From positions 5,970,886 to 6,034,885 of the forward strand of contig NZ_KB910518.1 of assembly GCF_000374185.1 (NCBI RefSeq): a stretch of DNA of 64,000 nucleotides. The letters are read 5' to 3'. The first letter of the stretch is position 1. Each line of letters starts with the position of its first letter. This document shows positions 16,961-24,656 of this stretch, one piece after another. Position numbers and translations under genes: made by a program. The notes beneath the pieces were generated by a model that was not told the origin of the DNA, did not search any database, and saw only the letters and a program-made list of their open reading frames with translations. The stretch comes from Paenibacillus sp. HW567. GTDB lineage: Bacteria; Bacillota; Bacilli; Paenibacillales; Paenibacillaceae.

Positions 16961-17047
16961 TGAATCTGAAGGGAGTCGAACTACTGTGAGAAGATAACGG
17001 CATATAAGCTTCTACAAGTGTAGTTACAGTTTGGATGTACACGAGTA
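16961..17047 (-). repeat. Decayed copy of the ssrA 3' end (distal attachment site)
   Basis: Aligned without gaps to the tmRNA 3' end at 45679 onward, 66 of 78 positions agree, including the TTCGAC arm region and the block around GATAACGGCA and TGTAGTTACAGTTT; a one-base gap extends the match to CGAGTA. Same orientation as ssrA, i.e. a direct repeat. Interpreted as the original chromosomal ssrA end displaced by island insertion, now free to mutate. Confidence 0.75.
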
Positions 17048-17132
17048 ACATCAAGCGATATGAGAGACTTTTAGCATCTTCGAAAGTCGAGATCTCTTTT
17101 ATAAAGATTGAAAGAAGACGCTTAATGAAAGA

Positions 17133-18005
17133 CTAGCTTTCATCGATTTGCTTATTGAGCATATCAAAATAATTATCAATTTGATCCTTAATTTCCTCAT
17201 ATAATTGTTTTGCTTGTTGACACTTAGAAATTGTTACCATTGGTTCAGAACTATGCACTGTATAGTTTCTATATTTTCTGATTTCGTTAATTTTATTTAT
17301 TAGGGACTTAGTTAAAATTTCTTTAGATTGAAGTATATTTAATGATTGGAGGATTGGAGGTTTGTACTCTTTATGATTTTTTTGTGTGAATTGTAAGGAC
17401 TGTTTATTAATTAGATAGTCGGCAGTTGAAATAATCAAATCTTGCATATTATTATAATACTTCAAAAATTCAGAAAGATCTCCAGCATCTTCATCATTAC
17501 CCTCGATTTCCGACTTTCGAGCATTACTTAATTTTAATATTTTGTTTGGGTCAGCTACCTTAATTACAAAATCAACTATATATAATATTTCAATCAAAAT
17601 AAACAAGACTGTTTGATTCAATAAAAATATATGCATTCCCTCATACGTTTGTAGAAAAGAATTCAATGCTATATTTAACATACATAGAGCCACTGCAAAT
17701 ACACACACGACTCCCATTTTTATAATAGATCTATAATATCCTTTTTTCAAGGTTTCAACTACATCGTATAAAGAATCATCTGCTAGTACTTCTTTTTCTA
17801 ATCGATCGTTAAAAAAAATGTATCCCGCTAAGGTAAGCCCGAATAATCCTGCAATAACTTGTGCCCCAGTTGAATATAAATACATTATTTGATTTTCATT
17901 TAATATAAAGTAAACTTTTCCATATACACTGAAGGAAATCCCTAAGCAACTTAATAGTATGAAGATAGCCTCGAACACTATTATCGTACTGATTTTTTGG
18001 TTCAA
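17133..18005 (-). CDS. Four-helix membrane protein, 5' end displaced by the IS
   Basis: 290 codons, function not recognised. Four hydrophobic segments (~8-30, ~38-62, ~98-118, ~128-150) are followed by a charged cytoplasmic part with helical runs (residues ~165-285, e.g. ILTKSLINKINEIRKYRNYTVHSSE). The present start is a TTG that lies inside the IS inverted repeat. The native start is on the other side of the IS: at 19382-19405 the minus strand reads ATG plus KKLKQKI, behind AAGGTGAAGGAA, and joins in frame after removal of the IS. So the gene was split after codon 8 and may now be silent or expressed from the IS end. Confidence 0.7.
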   Translation of the reverse strand: MNQKISTIIVFEAIFILLSCLGISFSVYGKVYFILNENQIMYLYSTGAQVIAGLFGLTLAGYIFFNDRLEKEVLADDSLYDVVETLKKGYYRSIIKMGVVCVFAVALCMLNIALNSFLQTYEGMHIFLLNQTVLFILIEILYIVDFVIKVADPNKILKLSNARKSEIEGNDEDAGDLSEFLKYYNNMQDLIISTADYLINKQSLQFTQKNHKEYKPPILQSLNILQSKEILTKSLINKINEIRKYRNYTVHSSEPMVTISKCQQAKQLYEEIKDQIDNYFDMLNKQIDES

Positions 18006-19381
18006 CCTCAGAATCAGTGCTTGATTATTAGCACAACATCCGATGGCGGTTACATTCGATCAGAATACCCGCCTTATAGCGACTGCGATTCCTTGTAAAA
18101 TAATGGCGGCGTTGAAAGGCTTTAATTCGATTGTGGCGGCCCTCTACGGTTGCGTTTGTCCATCGGCATAGATGGTAATTTACGATCTCCTCTTGCCAAT
18201 TACGCATGGTCTTTAGCGCACTTTGGACGGCGGCGTGGTCGATCTGATCGCCTTGCTTACACCAACGCTCAAATCCCAGCATGGCAACGACATAGCTAGG
18301 CGAGCAATCATACCAAGTCGTGAACGCTTCTTTCCATTCCCACACGCTGCGCAGCAGCGGGGAGTAGCTCAGTATGGCGTCCAACTTCTTTTTGCTTTCC
18401 TCGTTCAGCGCTTCGGCAGGCGGATTCAGGAGGCGATGGTTCGCTTTCAGGTATGCTTTGGCACGCGGCGACAGTGTAGGCTGAACGGTTTTCCGAACTT
18501 CTTGCACGCTTTCAATTACATAACCGTGAACATGAAACCGATCTGCGATGCGAATCGCTTTCGGAAAACACTCGCCAATCCAAGTGTGGTAGGCCTGAGC
18601 CAGATCCATAACCACTGCCTTCGGGTGAAGCAGAAGGAACTCCGGATGTGCCTGGGCATACGCCCGCAGGGCTTCCAGCTTTCGGCCCGGCAGCAGGTCC
18701 AGCATCGTCTCGCCTTTAAGGTTGTGAATGCCGGTGTTATACGTATGACCTTTCTTGATCGCGAAGTCATCGACACCCAGAACCAATTCAGACGTTCCTT
18801 TGGCTTCTTCCCACACTTGTTCGTAGAGCGCATCGCTAACGTCAGGAACCGCCTCGTTATGCATACGTTGTACGGTACTTGCCGGCGCTTGCTGCATCCT
18901 GGCGCTATGCGCGGCCGTGGATCCAAGAGCCTGTTCGACCGTGTGGGAGCGAAGAAGCCTGCTGTAACGTTGTTTGGGACCAACGAAATCATATATCCAT
19001 ACGAACCCGGCTTCGCAGCTATTACAAAACATGCGAATAGTCGGCACGTGCAGATAGGTTTTCTTTTCAAAAACGGATAGATGTCGGACGGTTCGCATAC
19101 CATTGCTTCCCTTCCGAATGACTTCTTGATCCGAAGCGCAGCATGGGCAGATTTGCTTGTCATCTAACGGCACGGCTTCTATGTGAACTTCATCCTCATG
19201 AACGGATAACAGTTGGTGAATCTTTAGCTCTGGTATGTCGAGCAGTTCGTTGATATACTGAGTTGGCATCTGTCTATTCCTTTTGTTGTGGGTGGGGACT
19301 TACAACAATACAGGATTAGCAGATGTTTTTCCAATTTTATCCGATATTCATTTCGTCAAGCACTGATTTCTGTTTTGAGCC
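17999..19381 (-). mobile_element. ISL3-family insertion sequence with 8-bp target duplication
   Basis: 1383 bp. Imperfect 26-bp terminal inverted repeats: 17999-18024 starts GGTTCAACC and ends ATCAGTGCTTGA; the complement of 19356-19381 starts GGCTCAAAA and ends ATCAGTGCTTGA. Directly flanking copies of GATTTTTT (17991-17998 and 19382-19389) are a perfect 8-bp target duplication, as expected for ISL3. One transposase gene fills it. Confidence 0.93.
18028..19269 (-). CDS. ISL3-family transposase
   Basis: 413-residue DDE transposase that cuts and pastes the surrounding IS. The N-terminal zinc-binding part has CPCCASDQEV and, later, MFCNSCEAGFVW. The catalytic core includes LVLGVDDFAIKKGHTYNTGIHNL (first Asp) and AVVMDLAQAYHTWIGECFPKA followed by IADRFHVHGYV, typical for ISL3. 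The C-terminal TNATVEGRHNRIKAFQRRHY supplies the Glu. AAAGGAA precedes the ATG by 7-8 bases. It appears intact: full family length and no interruptions. Confidence 0.93.
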   Translation of the reverse strand: MPTQYINELLDIPELKIHQLLSVHEDEVHIEAVPLDDKQICPCCASDQEVIRKGSNGMRTVRHLSVFEKKTYLHVPTIRMFCNSCEAGFVWIYDFVGPKQRYSRLLRSHTVEQALGSTAAHSARMQQAPASTVQRMHNEAVPDVSDALYEQVWEEAKGTSELVLGVDDFAIKKGHTYNTGIHNLKGETMLDLLPGRKLEALRAYAQAHPEFLLLHPKAVVMDLAQAYHTWIGECFPKAIRIADRFHVHGYVIESVQEVRKTVQPTLSPRAKAYLKANHRLLNPPAEALNEESKKKLDAILSYSPLLRSVWEWKEAFTTWYDCSPSYVVAMLGFERWCKQGDQIDHAAVQSALKTMRNWQEEIVNYHLCRWTNATVEGRHNRIKAFQRRHYFTRNRSRYKAGILIECNRHRMLC

Positions 19382-19641
19382 GATTTTTTGTTTAAGTTTT
19401 TTCATTTCCTTCACCTTCTCAACTTTAAGATGCCTCATAGAACAGCTTAATCAATTCCATTTCTCGAATTCTATAAATATTCCACATTCTAGTGCATATT
19501 CCTGCTAATTGAGTAATCATTCCTAGCACGCCATTACAATCACACTGTATATTAAGGATAACCGATCTCGGTTTATTGAATGTAAATCAGGTTCTCCCGT
19601 ATTCAATATCAAAATCATAAATAAGCCCGATACAATTCATC

Positions 19642-19868
19642 TTACGGTCTCGAATATGATTTATATAAATGTGCCCCCTCATTCTTTAATTTCTCAAGCA
19701 TTGATCTCTGTTTTGTTAATCCAGTCGCCTTTACAAGGGTCATTATGTCCAGATTCAAATCAAGCATATTCTTCGCTACTTCCTTTTACCTGCCAATTTA
19801 GCACTTCCCAGCATGAAGGCCTCATCGTGCAAATACTTCTGTCTGGCTTCATACAAACGTCTGGCCTC
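19642..19868 (-). pseudogene. C-terminal remnant of an Rpn-type nuclease/transposase
   Basis: The minus strand reads EARRLYEARQKYLHDEAFMLGSAKLAGKRK, hits a stop, and after a frame change continues EVAKNMLDLNLDIMTLVKATGLTK. That is the C-terminal pattern of Rpn/PD-(D/E)XK-family recombination-promoting nucleases. The catalytic N-terminal domain is absent. The rest of 19406-20010 shows no gene I can support. Confidence 0.6.
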
Positions 19869-20011
19869 TGAATCCTAACTTAGATATTGCTGGCGGCCAA
19901 AACCTTCATAGCCTTCAGTGAAACTCACTGTATCCATTAATAGCAAGCCACAGAAACCGCGTAGTGGCAAGCTTTTTAACCACCACGTATAGACCAAAAC
20001 AACCGCTAAAA

Positions 20012-20040
20012 CAAAAAAAGACACCCTTAAAGGTGTCTTC
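20012..20040 (-). terminator. Terminator of the retropepsin-like gene pair
   Basis: Minus strand GAAGACACC and GGGTGTCTT arms with a TTAA-type loop and seven T. Close relatives are at 3268-3298 and 9885-9905. Confidence 0.75.
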
Positions 20041-20061
20041 ACTGATACTCCATATGGAGCC

Positions 20062-20095
20062 GAGGCGTGGACATGCAGAGCCACAATTCGGCGGG
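20062..20095. repeat. Dispersed 34-bp 3'-UTR repeat
   Basis: The element GCGTGGACATGCAGAGCCAC...TTCGGCGGG lies between the retropepsin-like gene and its terminator. Related copies are at 9925-9960 (beside the same terminator type) and 21741-21768. It is non-coding in all three places and probably marks decayed copies of one locus. Confidence 0.55.
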
Positions 20096-20126
20096 GGCTG
20101 CTACTGGAATTGTACGAGATAGCCGT

Positions 20127-20513
20127 TTAGTAAACGTTGGTTTCCAGTTGCATTTCTACAATGTGAATCACAGCTCCTGCTTGTTTCAAGAAGTTAAAAC
20201 CGAGGATTCCGTCAATCTCCATGCCATAATCCATGTTCCCAATTTCAACTTGAAAATCCTTAAGTATTGCTTCTTCGACTATAATCGAGTCCAGGTATTT
20301 GGTGTACACATACTCCACGCCACCTACGCCCCGTATAATATCAACGATATCATTTCCTTCAGGTACCATGCCAATCTCCTGTACGACATCCGCGTTCAGA
20401 AGCGTGCTGGCAGAACCTGTATCAAGCAGCACCTTCTCAAGCCTTAACTCTCTCCCCCTAAACACAACTGTCATGCTTACAAAGGGAAGCCCATAGATTT
20501 CCGTTATGTTCAT
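20127..20513 (-). CDS. Retropepsin-like aspartyl protease family protein
   Basis: 128 residues, about the size of one retropepsin protomer. The active-site triplet is in KVLLDTGSASTLLNADVV (Asp-Thr-Gly near residue 31), preceded by a typical strand (GLPFVSMTVVFRGREL). The C-terminal psi-motif region is DGILGFNFLKQAGAVIHI. Such proteins would act as homodimers. The start overlaps the stop of the preceding 85-residue gene by four bases, so the two are translationally coupled. The substrate is unknown; small bacterial retropepsins are largely uncharacterised. Confidence 0.8.
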   Translation of the reverse strand: MNITEIYGLPFVSMTVVFRGRELRLEKVLLDTGSASTLLNADVVQEIGMVPEGNDIVDIIRGVGGVEYVYTKYLDSIIVEEAILKDFQVEIGNMDYGMEIDGILGFNFLKQAGAVIHIVEMQLETNVY

Positions 20514-20767
20514 CTTGGCCCTCTGATCCCGATATATCGTTCTCGCGCTACAACCTCAGGACGGGAGGTGTGAAAAAAACAATACTCTCTGTGAGGGTCT
20601 TCCTGGTGCAGCTCACTGTAACGCTTCAATGCTTTGGTAGAATCCTCATAAGAATTAATCACGGACATCTCTTCAATAAAACGCTGGCCTTCCTTAGAAT
20701 ACGCCTTGGTCGCCTCAAGAACGACCCATTCATTCGGAAAACGCTCCTGAACTTCATCCCATCGCAT
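20510..20767 (-). CDS. Small partner protein of the retropepsin-like gene
   Basis: 85 residues, acidic-aromatic: MRWDEVQERFPNEWVVLEATKAYS, then EGQRFIEEMSVINSYEDSTKALKRYSELH and REYCFFHTSRPEV. Start at the ATG at 20767, which has GGAGG eight bases upstream; the GTG at 20776 overlaps that site. The four-base overlap with the retropepsin-like gene indicates one operon and possibly a protease-substrate or protease-regulator pair. The family is not recognised by name. Confidence 0.75.
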   Translation of the reverse strand: MRWDEVQERFPNEWVVLEATKAYSKEGQRFIEEMSVINSYEDSTKALKRYSELHQEDPHREYCFFHTSRPEVVARERYIGIRGPR

Positions 20768-20823
20768 CTTGAACACCTCCGGTTATATAATTACTATTAT
20801 TATAGCATATCAGGTGGTATGTT

Positions 20824-21225
20824 CTAAACCAGAGTCAGACCTCCACCCGATCTTTGGAGCTCTTTTATAAAGCGGTATCCCTCCAGAAATCCGACTACAA
20901 AGGCTTCCTCCTCTTCAAGTCCCTGTTCTGCGCTTGTGGCCTCCTCCATGAGTCCATATAGTTCACGTTGAATCTCGTTCAAACTACTGTGTAGGCGTTC
21001 GATTGCATAAGATGATTCTTCGCTAGCTTTTCTGATATGAGGATTGTTAGAACGGATTCCCCAAATTTCAAGATGCCTTCTAGCAGCTACCTCGCTCAGT
21101 ATTTCTCTCATTCCATCAAGATAGGCATTTTCGAGTGCTGCATATTCAGACAACGTTTCTCTTTTCTTCGGAAAATGCTTTCCCACCGTGTCCATCTTTA
21201 CCATTGATATACGACAAGCTCCCAT
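20824..21225 (-). CDS. DUF6809-like small helical protein
   Basis: 133 residues, mostly helical: SEYAALENAYLDGMREILSEVAARRHLEIWG, then heptad-like SSYAIERLHSSLNEIQRELYGLMEEA, and the C-terminal signature EEEEAFVVGFLEGYRFIKELQ. GGGGGAG lies about 6 bases before the ATG. Family name recalled from memory (DUF6809); no function is known to me. Decayed relatives of its 3' end occur at 10000-10080 and 3018-3200. Confidence 0.65.
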   Translation of the reverse strand: MGACRISMVKMDTVGKHFPKKRETLSEYAALENAYLDGMREILSEVAARRHLEIWGIRSNNPHIRKASEESSYAIERLHSSLNEIQRELYGLMEEATSAEQGLEEEEAFVVGFLEGYRFIKELQRSGGGLTLV

Positions 21226-21401
21226 TCCCTACTCCCCCTTTCAAATCTATAATACTAGTATTTCCTATTTGCTAGATTTAAAACAACGAACTGTGACAGG
21301 TAGCTAATTATTATATATTACAAAGCTAACAATAAAAAAGAACAAATGTTCTTGTTTTATATGTTTATATACAGTAAAATACATTTGAAGGGAGGTGAAC
21401 T

Positions 21402-21584
21402 ATGGCGACTTATATAGTGAATACGAATACAAAAGAAATTCACAAAACCGCTAAAGTAGAGCCACGCTGCAGAATTGAAGAAATTAAACCATATCATAGA
21501 ATTGATACTAATAATGCCCAACCTTACTTTGCTCAAGGCTATAATGGCTGTAAATGGTGCTATCCAGAAAAGAATACTGGGTAA
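21402..21584 (+). CDS. Small CxxC protein of mobile elements
   Basis: 60 residues, with AGGGAGGTG 5-6 bases before the ATG, one of the strongest ribosome binding sites in the island. The sequence MATYIVNTNTKEIHKTAKVEPRCRIEEIKP ends in KGYNGC-like GYNGCKWCYPEKN, a CxxC pair that may bind zinc. Similar short proteins are common in Firmicute phages and islands, with no known function. It is transcribed opposite to its neighbours and has its own terminator. Confidence 0.7.
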   Translation: MATYIVNTNTKEIHKTAKVEPRCRIEEIKPYHRIDTNNAQPYFAQGYNGCKWCYPEKNTG

Positions 21585-21600
21585 GCTATGTAAATTAAAT

Positions 21601-21648
21601 GAACCCGTATCTCTAAACCACATGGTTTGAGATTACGGGTTCATTTTA
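21601..21648 (+). terminator. Terminator after the CxxC gene
   Basis: GAACCCGTATCTCTAAACC and GGTTTGAGATTACGGGTTC arms around ACAT, then ATTTTAT. A second hairpin (CCCTTTCCC/GGGAAAGGG) follows at about 21688-21732. Confidence 0.75.
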
Positions 21649-21814
21649 TGAATGGCTAAATCTTTCTTCTATTAACCCGTGTAGAACCCCTTTCCCAAAA
21701 AGGGCCTTAAACCCTTGATGGGAAAGGGATTTTAGAAACTGAGGCGTGGACGTGCAGAGCCACAATTCAGAGAAGTGTGATGTTGAGGATGTTTGGGGAG
21801 GTGGCCTAAAATAT

Positions 21815-22636
21815 TCAGGGTGCCTCGGCTTTTACACCGAGCATCAACCTTGCTTTAAGAGTCTCTTGAACAACCTGATTCCATAAGAATTGCGGGGCAT
21901 CTAATCCTTTATATCTAAACCCTCTGCTTTGTCCTTTATTGTATTGATTAAACACAGAAGGCCGAGAAAATCCCATCGGCGATTGTTGCATAATTAAAGA
22001 AGGAAAAAAGCTAAACATACCGTTAATGGGCTGAGTGATAGATGCACCAATGTATAATTTGTATTTTAACATTAAAAAATCTAATGTAAGATCATAGTAC
22101 CATAATGGCACCTGAGGTATTGTTTTGTTTCTAATCTGTCGTCTATCAATGCTTAAAACTTCTCTTATCACAAACACGGTATCTAAAACAAAATAGTTTC
22201 TACTATTGGAACCAAAAAAGATCGCATCCCCAGGCTCAAGATTTTGCAGAATAGTCGTTTGCCTGCCTTGACAAGTGTACTGCTGACAATTTGAATACAA
22301 AAAATAGTCACCAAAAACACATGGATCTGTATTTAAAAAATTTCGAAAAATTGGTTGTGTTGGCCTTATCGGTGTGTGAATATATTTTGGTAAACCAGAC
22401 ACAGAGGTAAACATTTTTCTAATTTTTGAGGGCGCTTCCCATTCTGCCCACAAACCTAGTACATCTACTTTAGGGGAGGCATTTAAGGATGATAGGTAAG
22501 AGCCTTTACTTTCTACAAATTTCCTGGAATGCTTTATAGTACTCCAATCTGTTGCATTATTTTTAATTTCAGAGAAATTGGGACGAAATTCTGCACCGGG
22601 ATGATAAAAAATAATAGAAGTAGGCCTACCGTTCAT
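21815..22636 (-). CDS. Unrecognised protein, last gene of the radical-SAM operon
   Basis: 273 residues; no family recognised. Visible features: an early FYHPGAEFRPNFS, a central VLGLWAEWEAPS, then NTDPCVFGDYFLYSNCQQYTCQ (three cysteines) and LEPGDAIFFGSNS...YFVLDTVFVI, which resembles a PUA/ASCH-like strand with the PGD turn. The C-terminus contains SLIMQQSPMGFSRPSVF. The start is taken at 22636, where GGGGGAAGCG lies just upstream; 22648 is the alternative. It is co-oriented with and 42 bases downstream of the wHTH gene. Nucleotide or RNA binding is a guess from the PGD-type motif and the operon context. Confidence 0.7.
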   Translation of the reverse strand: MNGRPTSIIFYHPGAEFRPNFSEIKNNATDWSTIKHSRKFVESKGSYLSSLNASPKVDVLGLWAEWEAPSKIRKMFTSVSGLPKYIHTPIRPTQPIFRNFLNTDPCVFGDYFLYSNCQQYTCQGRQTTILQNLEPGDAIFFGSNSRNYFVLDTVFVIREVLSIDRRQIRNKTIPQVPLWYYDLTLDFLMLKYKLYIGASITQPINGMFSFFPSLIMQQSPMGFSRPSVFNQYNKGQSRGFRYKGLDAPQFLWNQVVQETLKARLMLGVKAEAP

Positions 22637-22678
22637 CGCTTCCCCCATACCTAAGCTTAAAAAGTATCCAGTAGGAAA

Positions 22679-23089
22679 TTAGCTTTGTATTTTCTCCAAT
22701 AAACTTTTTAAATGGTTTACATGACTAATTGTGACTACATCTGTTGTATGCTCATTTTCTTTTATTAGGCTGGTTAGATCATTAATTGCTAAATCTTTGT
22801 GCTTCTTCAAAAAAAAGTAGTCCTCCGGTCTGAGTAGATTTATGTATGAGCAATTAATAATATTTTTCACTTCACTTTCAACATCAAAAGTGTAAAATGT
22901 TAGAGATTCTTTATCGGCTTTGCCCTTAGTCTGAAGAACTATCTTTATTTCCACTAGCTTGTTAATTTCTTTTTCTACTTCAGCCTCTTCTTTATTAATT
23001 CCTTGAGCAATTTGACTAATAGAATGATAGCCATCTCTGTCTTTTGTAAATTCATATATTGCGACTTGAACCTCGTTTAATCGATCCAT
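22679..23089 (-). CDS. Winged-helix protein of the radical-SAM operon
   Basis: 136 residues. The N-terminal ~65 residues look like a winged helix: LNEVQVAIYEFTKDRDGYHSISQIAQGI, then EEAEVEKEINKLVEIKIVLQTKG and a strand SLTFYTFDVE. The C-terminal part is helical and charged (EDYFFLKKHKDLAINDLTSLIKEN). No name assigned. It lies between the kinase and the unrecognised last gene, with 28-30-base gaps, in the same orientation. It may regulate the operon or bind a partner. Confidence 0.65.
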   Translation of the reverse strand: MDRLNEVQVAIYEFTKDRDGYHSISQIAQGINKEEAEVEKEINKLVEIKIVLQTKGKADKESLTFYTFDVESEVKNIINCSYINLLRPEDYFFLKKHKDLAINDLTSLIKENEHTTDVVTISHVNHLKSLLEKIQS

Positions 23090-23117
23090 TTATAGTCACA
23101 CTCCTTAAGTAAATAAA

Positions 23118-23651
23118 TTAATCATGCTGTATCTTTAGTTTTATTATTTCAATTAGAGAATACAATTCTGTTTCTTCATTTACAATGATATCTGCATTTG
23201 TTTTTAACAATTCTACATCATTCTCTGTGATGTGCTTCTCTACTAATGAGCCATTGATATCTCCTCTAGTATTTAATCTATTTTGTCTTTCATTCTCATC
23301 AGTATCTACAAAAATTAATACAAATTGAGCAGGAGAAACTACTTCTTTAAGTTTTTCACAAATATTAACATGCCTAATGCCTTCAACCACCAAAGGACCG
23401 TTTTCCCAATTGGCCAACTTAATCACCTGACGGCAAAAATCTTCAGGATTTTGTTCAACTAAGTCCTGACCGATTTCTTGTAACACGGTTCTGTCAGCTA
23501 CTGTTAGCCCTCTTTGCGCAGCAATTAATCTTACATATTCTCCAAAACCAACTCTTGGACAGATAAAGGTCTCTGCAAGTTGCTGTGACAGAGTGGTTTT
23601 TCCACTGGCAATCTTCCCACTTATGCCGATAACAAAAGAATCCTCATGCAT
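23118..23651 (-). CDS. P-loop nucleotide/nucleoside kinase-like protein
   Basis: 177 residues. Walker A is GKIASGKT at 12-19, preceded by the strand FVIGIS. A lid-like region contains NERQNRLNTRGDI, and VLIFVDTDENERQNR is typical of (deoxy)nucleotide or dephospho-CoA kinase folds. It is short of the cores of CoaE proteins and lacks a clear CoA signature, so the substrate is open. Its ATG directly follows the stop of the radical-SAM gene (TAAATG), so it is translationally coupled. The pairing with a radical SAM enzyme suggests joint chemistry on a nucleotide or nucleoside. Confidence 0.78.
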   Translation of the reverse strand: MHEDSFVIGISGKIASGKTTLSQQLAETFICPRVGFGEYVRLIAAQRGLTVADRTVLQEIGQDLVEQNPEDFCRQVIKLANWENGPLVVEGIRHVNICEKLKEVVSPAQFVLIFVDTDENERQNRLNTRGDINGSLVEKHITENDVELLKTNADIIVNEETELYSLIEIIKLKIQHD

Positions 23652-24656
23652 TTAGTTTATTCTCCTCATTGGTACATCAGCTATATTCTTTTCTAACATT
23701 GTAGAAGAGAATCTCCTCTGCAATTCTTCCCTCCACTTTTCCATTGCAGTATACTGTACTTTTATTGCTTCTTCATGGATGCTTTTAATTCTTGGAGATA
23801 CAGTAGAGAAAATCTGAACTTCTAGCGGTATGGTTCGAAGTGGTAAGTTTTCATGAATTTTTTGTAGTTCATCCATGAAAAATGCTATATCCCTTCCTAT
23901 GCCCTTTACGTTAGGAGATGTAAACGTTGTATAACAGTATAAATCCAAACCGATAGAAAACAGCCTCTCAAAGTGGTAAAATTGACTTTTAAATAAATCT
24001 CGAGAAGCGCTAGTATTAAATTCAAATGATTCTTCGTTAAATCCTTTGAAACAGCAGACACGTGAATAATTTTTGTATTTTGATATATAATCTCGATCAG
24101 CTTCAGTTAAATATCTAAAAAAGTAGTCATTACTTAAGTTATCATCCGACCATAAATAAACTTCGTCTGCTAGGTTCCTTATTTCAAGCTCTTTAATTAG
24201 CCAAAGAACCCATTCTGGAGCTAAATCTGGTTGCCCCCCTGTTAAATCTATAACCTTTGGTCTTTCCTCTAGATTCATATAGAAATCTATCATTTCCTCT
24301 GCGGAAAGCCATCCCGCATACTGAGGATTGGCCGATAATAAATTATATGGGACAAAACAATACCAGCATCTCCAATTGCACGAAGCTAGTTGAAAAACTT
24401 GTGCTTTAATTAAATCTGCCGAGTCTAAAGAAAGGGCCTTACTGACTGGATCGATTGGAAGAGGATTAGCGATCCATTTTTCATTTGTAATCCCCCTCTT
24501 AAAATGCCTTATTCTTCCGTAACCCTCACAATTAGGTGGTAGGGTAAAATCATTTTTCTGAGTAGAATTATTAAAATTTGTAATTAATACCCTTTGGTTA
24601 ATCAAGTCTACTGACTTTAATCTTAATTCCTCAGAAATCACGGAGGTATTTATCAA
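23652..24656 (-). CDS. Radical SAM enzyme of unknown substrate
   Basis: 334 residues. The [4Fe-4S] motif CNWRCWYC (C93, C97, C100) binds the cluster that splits S-adenosylmethionine. DLTGGQP at 138-143 is the usual GGEP-type SAM contact. An ~85-residue N-terminal extension contains EGYGRIRHFKRG. Later VYLWSDDNLSNDYF and RVCCFKGFNEESFEFN look like conserved substrate-pocket segments. No auxiliary-cluster SPASM cysteines are evident at the C-terminus. Start is a TTG at 24656 behind GGAGG; it overlaps the upstream stop by four bases. It is not viperin-like in the motif surroundings. Reaction unknown. Confidence 0.82.
   Translation of the reverse strand: MINTSVISEELRLKSVDLINQRVLITNFNNSTQKNDFTLPPNCEGYGRIRHFKRGITNEKWIANPLPIDPVSKALSLDSADLIKAQVFQLASCNWRCWYCFVPYNLLSANPQYAGWLSAEEMIDFYMNLEERPKVIDLTGGQPDLAPEWVLWLIKELEIRNLADEVYLWSDDNLSNDYFFRYLTEADRDYISKYKNYSRVCCFKGFNEESFEFNTSASRDLFKSQFYHFERLFSIGLDLYCYTTFTSPNVKGIGRDIAFFMDELQKIHENLPLRTIPLEVQIFSTVSPRIKSIHEEAIKVQYTAMEKWREELQRRFSSTMLEKNIADVPMRRIN

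Noticed and set aside
16933..17132. A second complete tmRNA gene
   Set aside because: Only the 3' end is present; the tag frame and 5' half are missing and the acceptor stem is mutated.
18223..19080. 285-codon plus-strand frame inside the ISL3 element
   Set aside because: Antisense to the intact transposase, with no ribosome binding site or domain.
23652..24656. Prokaryotic viperin
   Set aside because: A radical SAM gene beside a nucleotide kinase suggested it, but the sequence around the cluster motif and the DLTGGQP motif do not resemble viperins.
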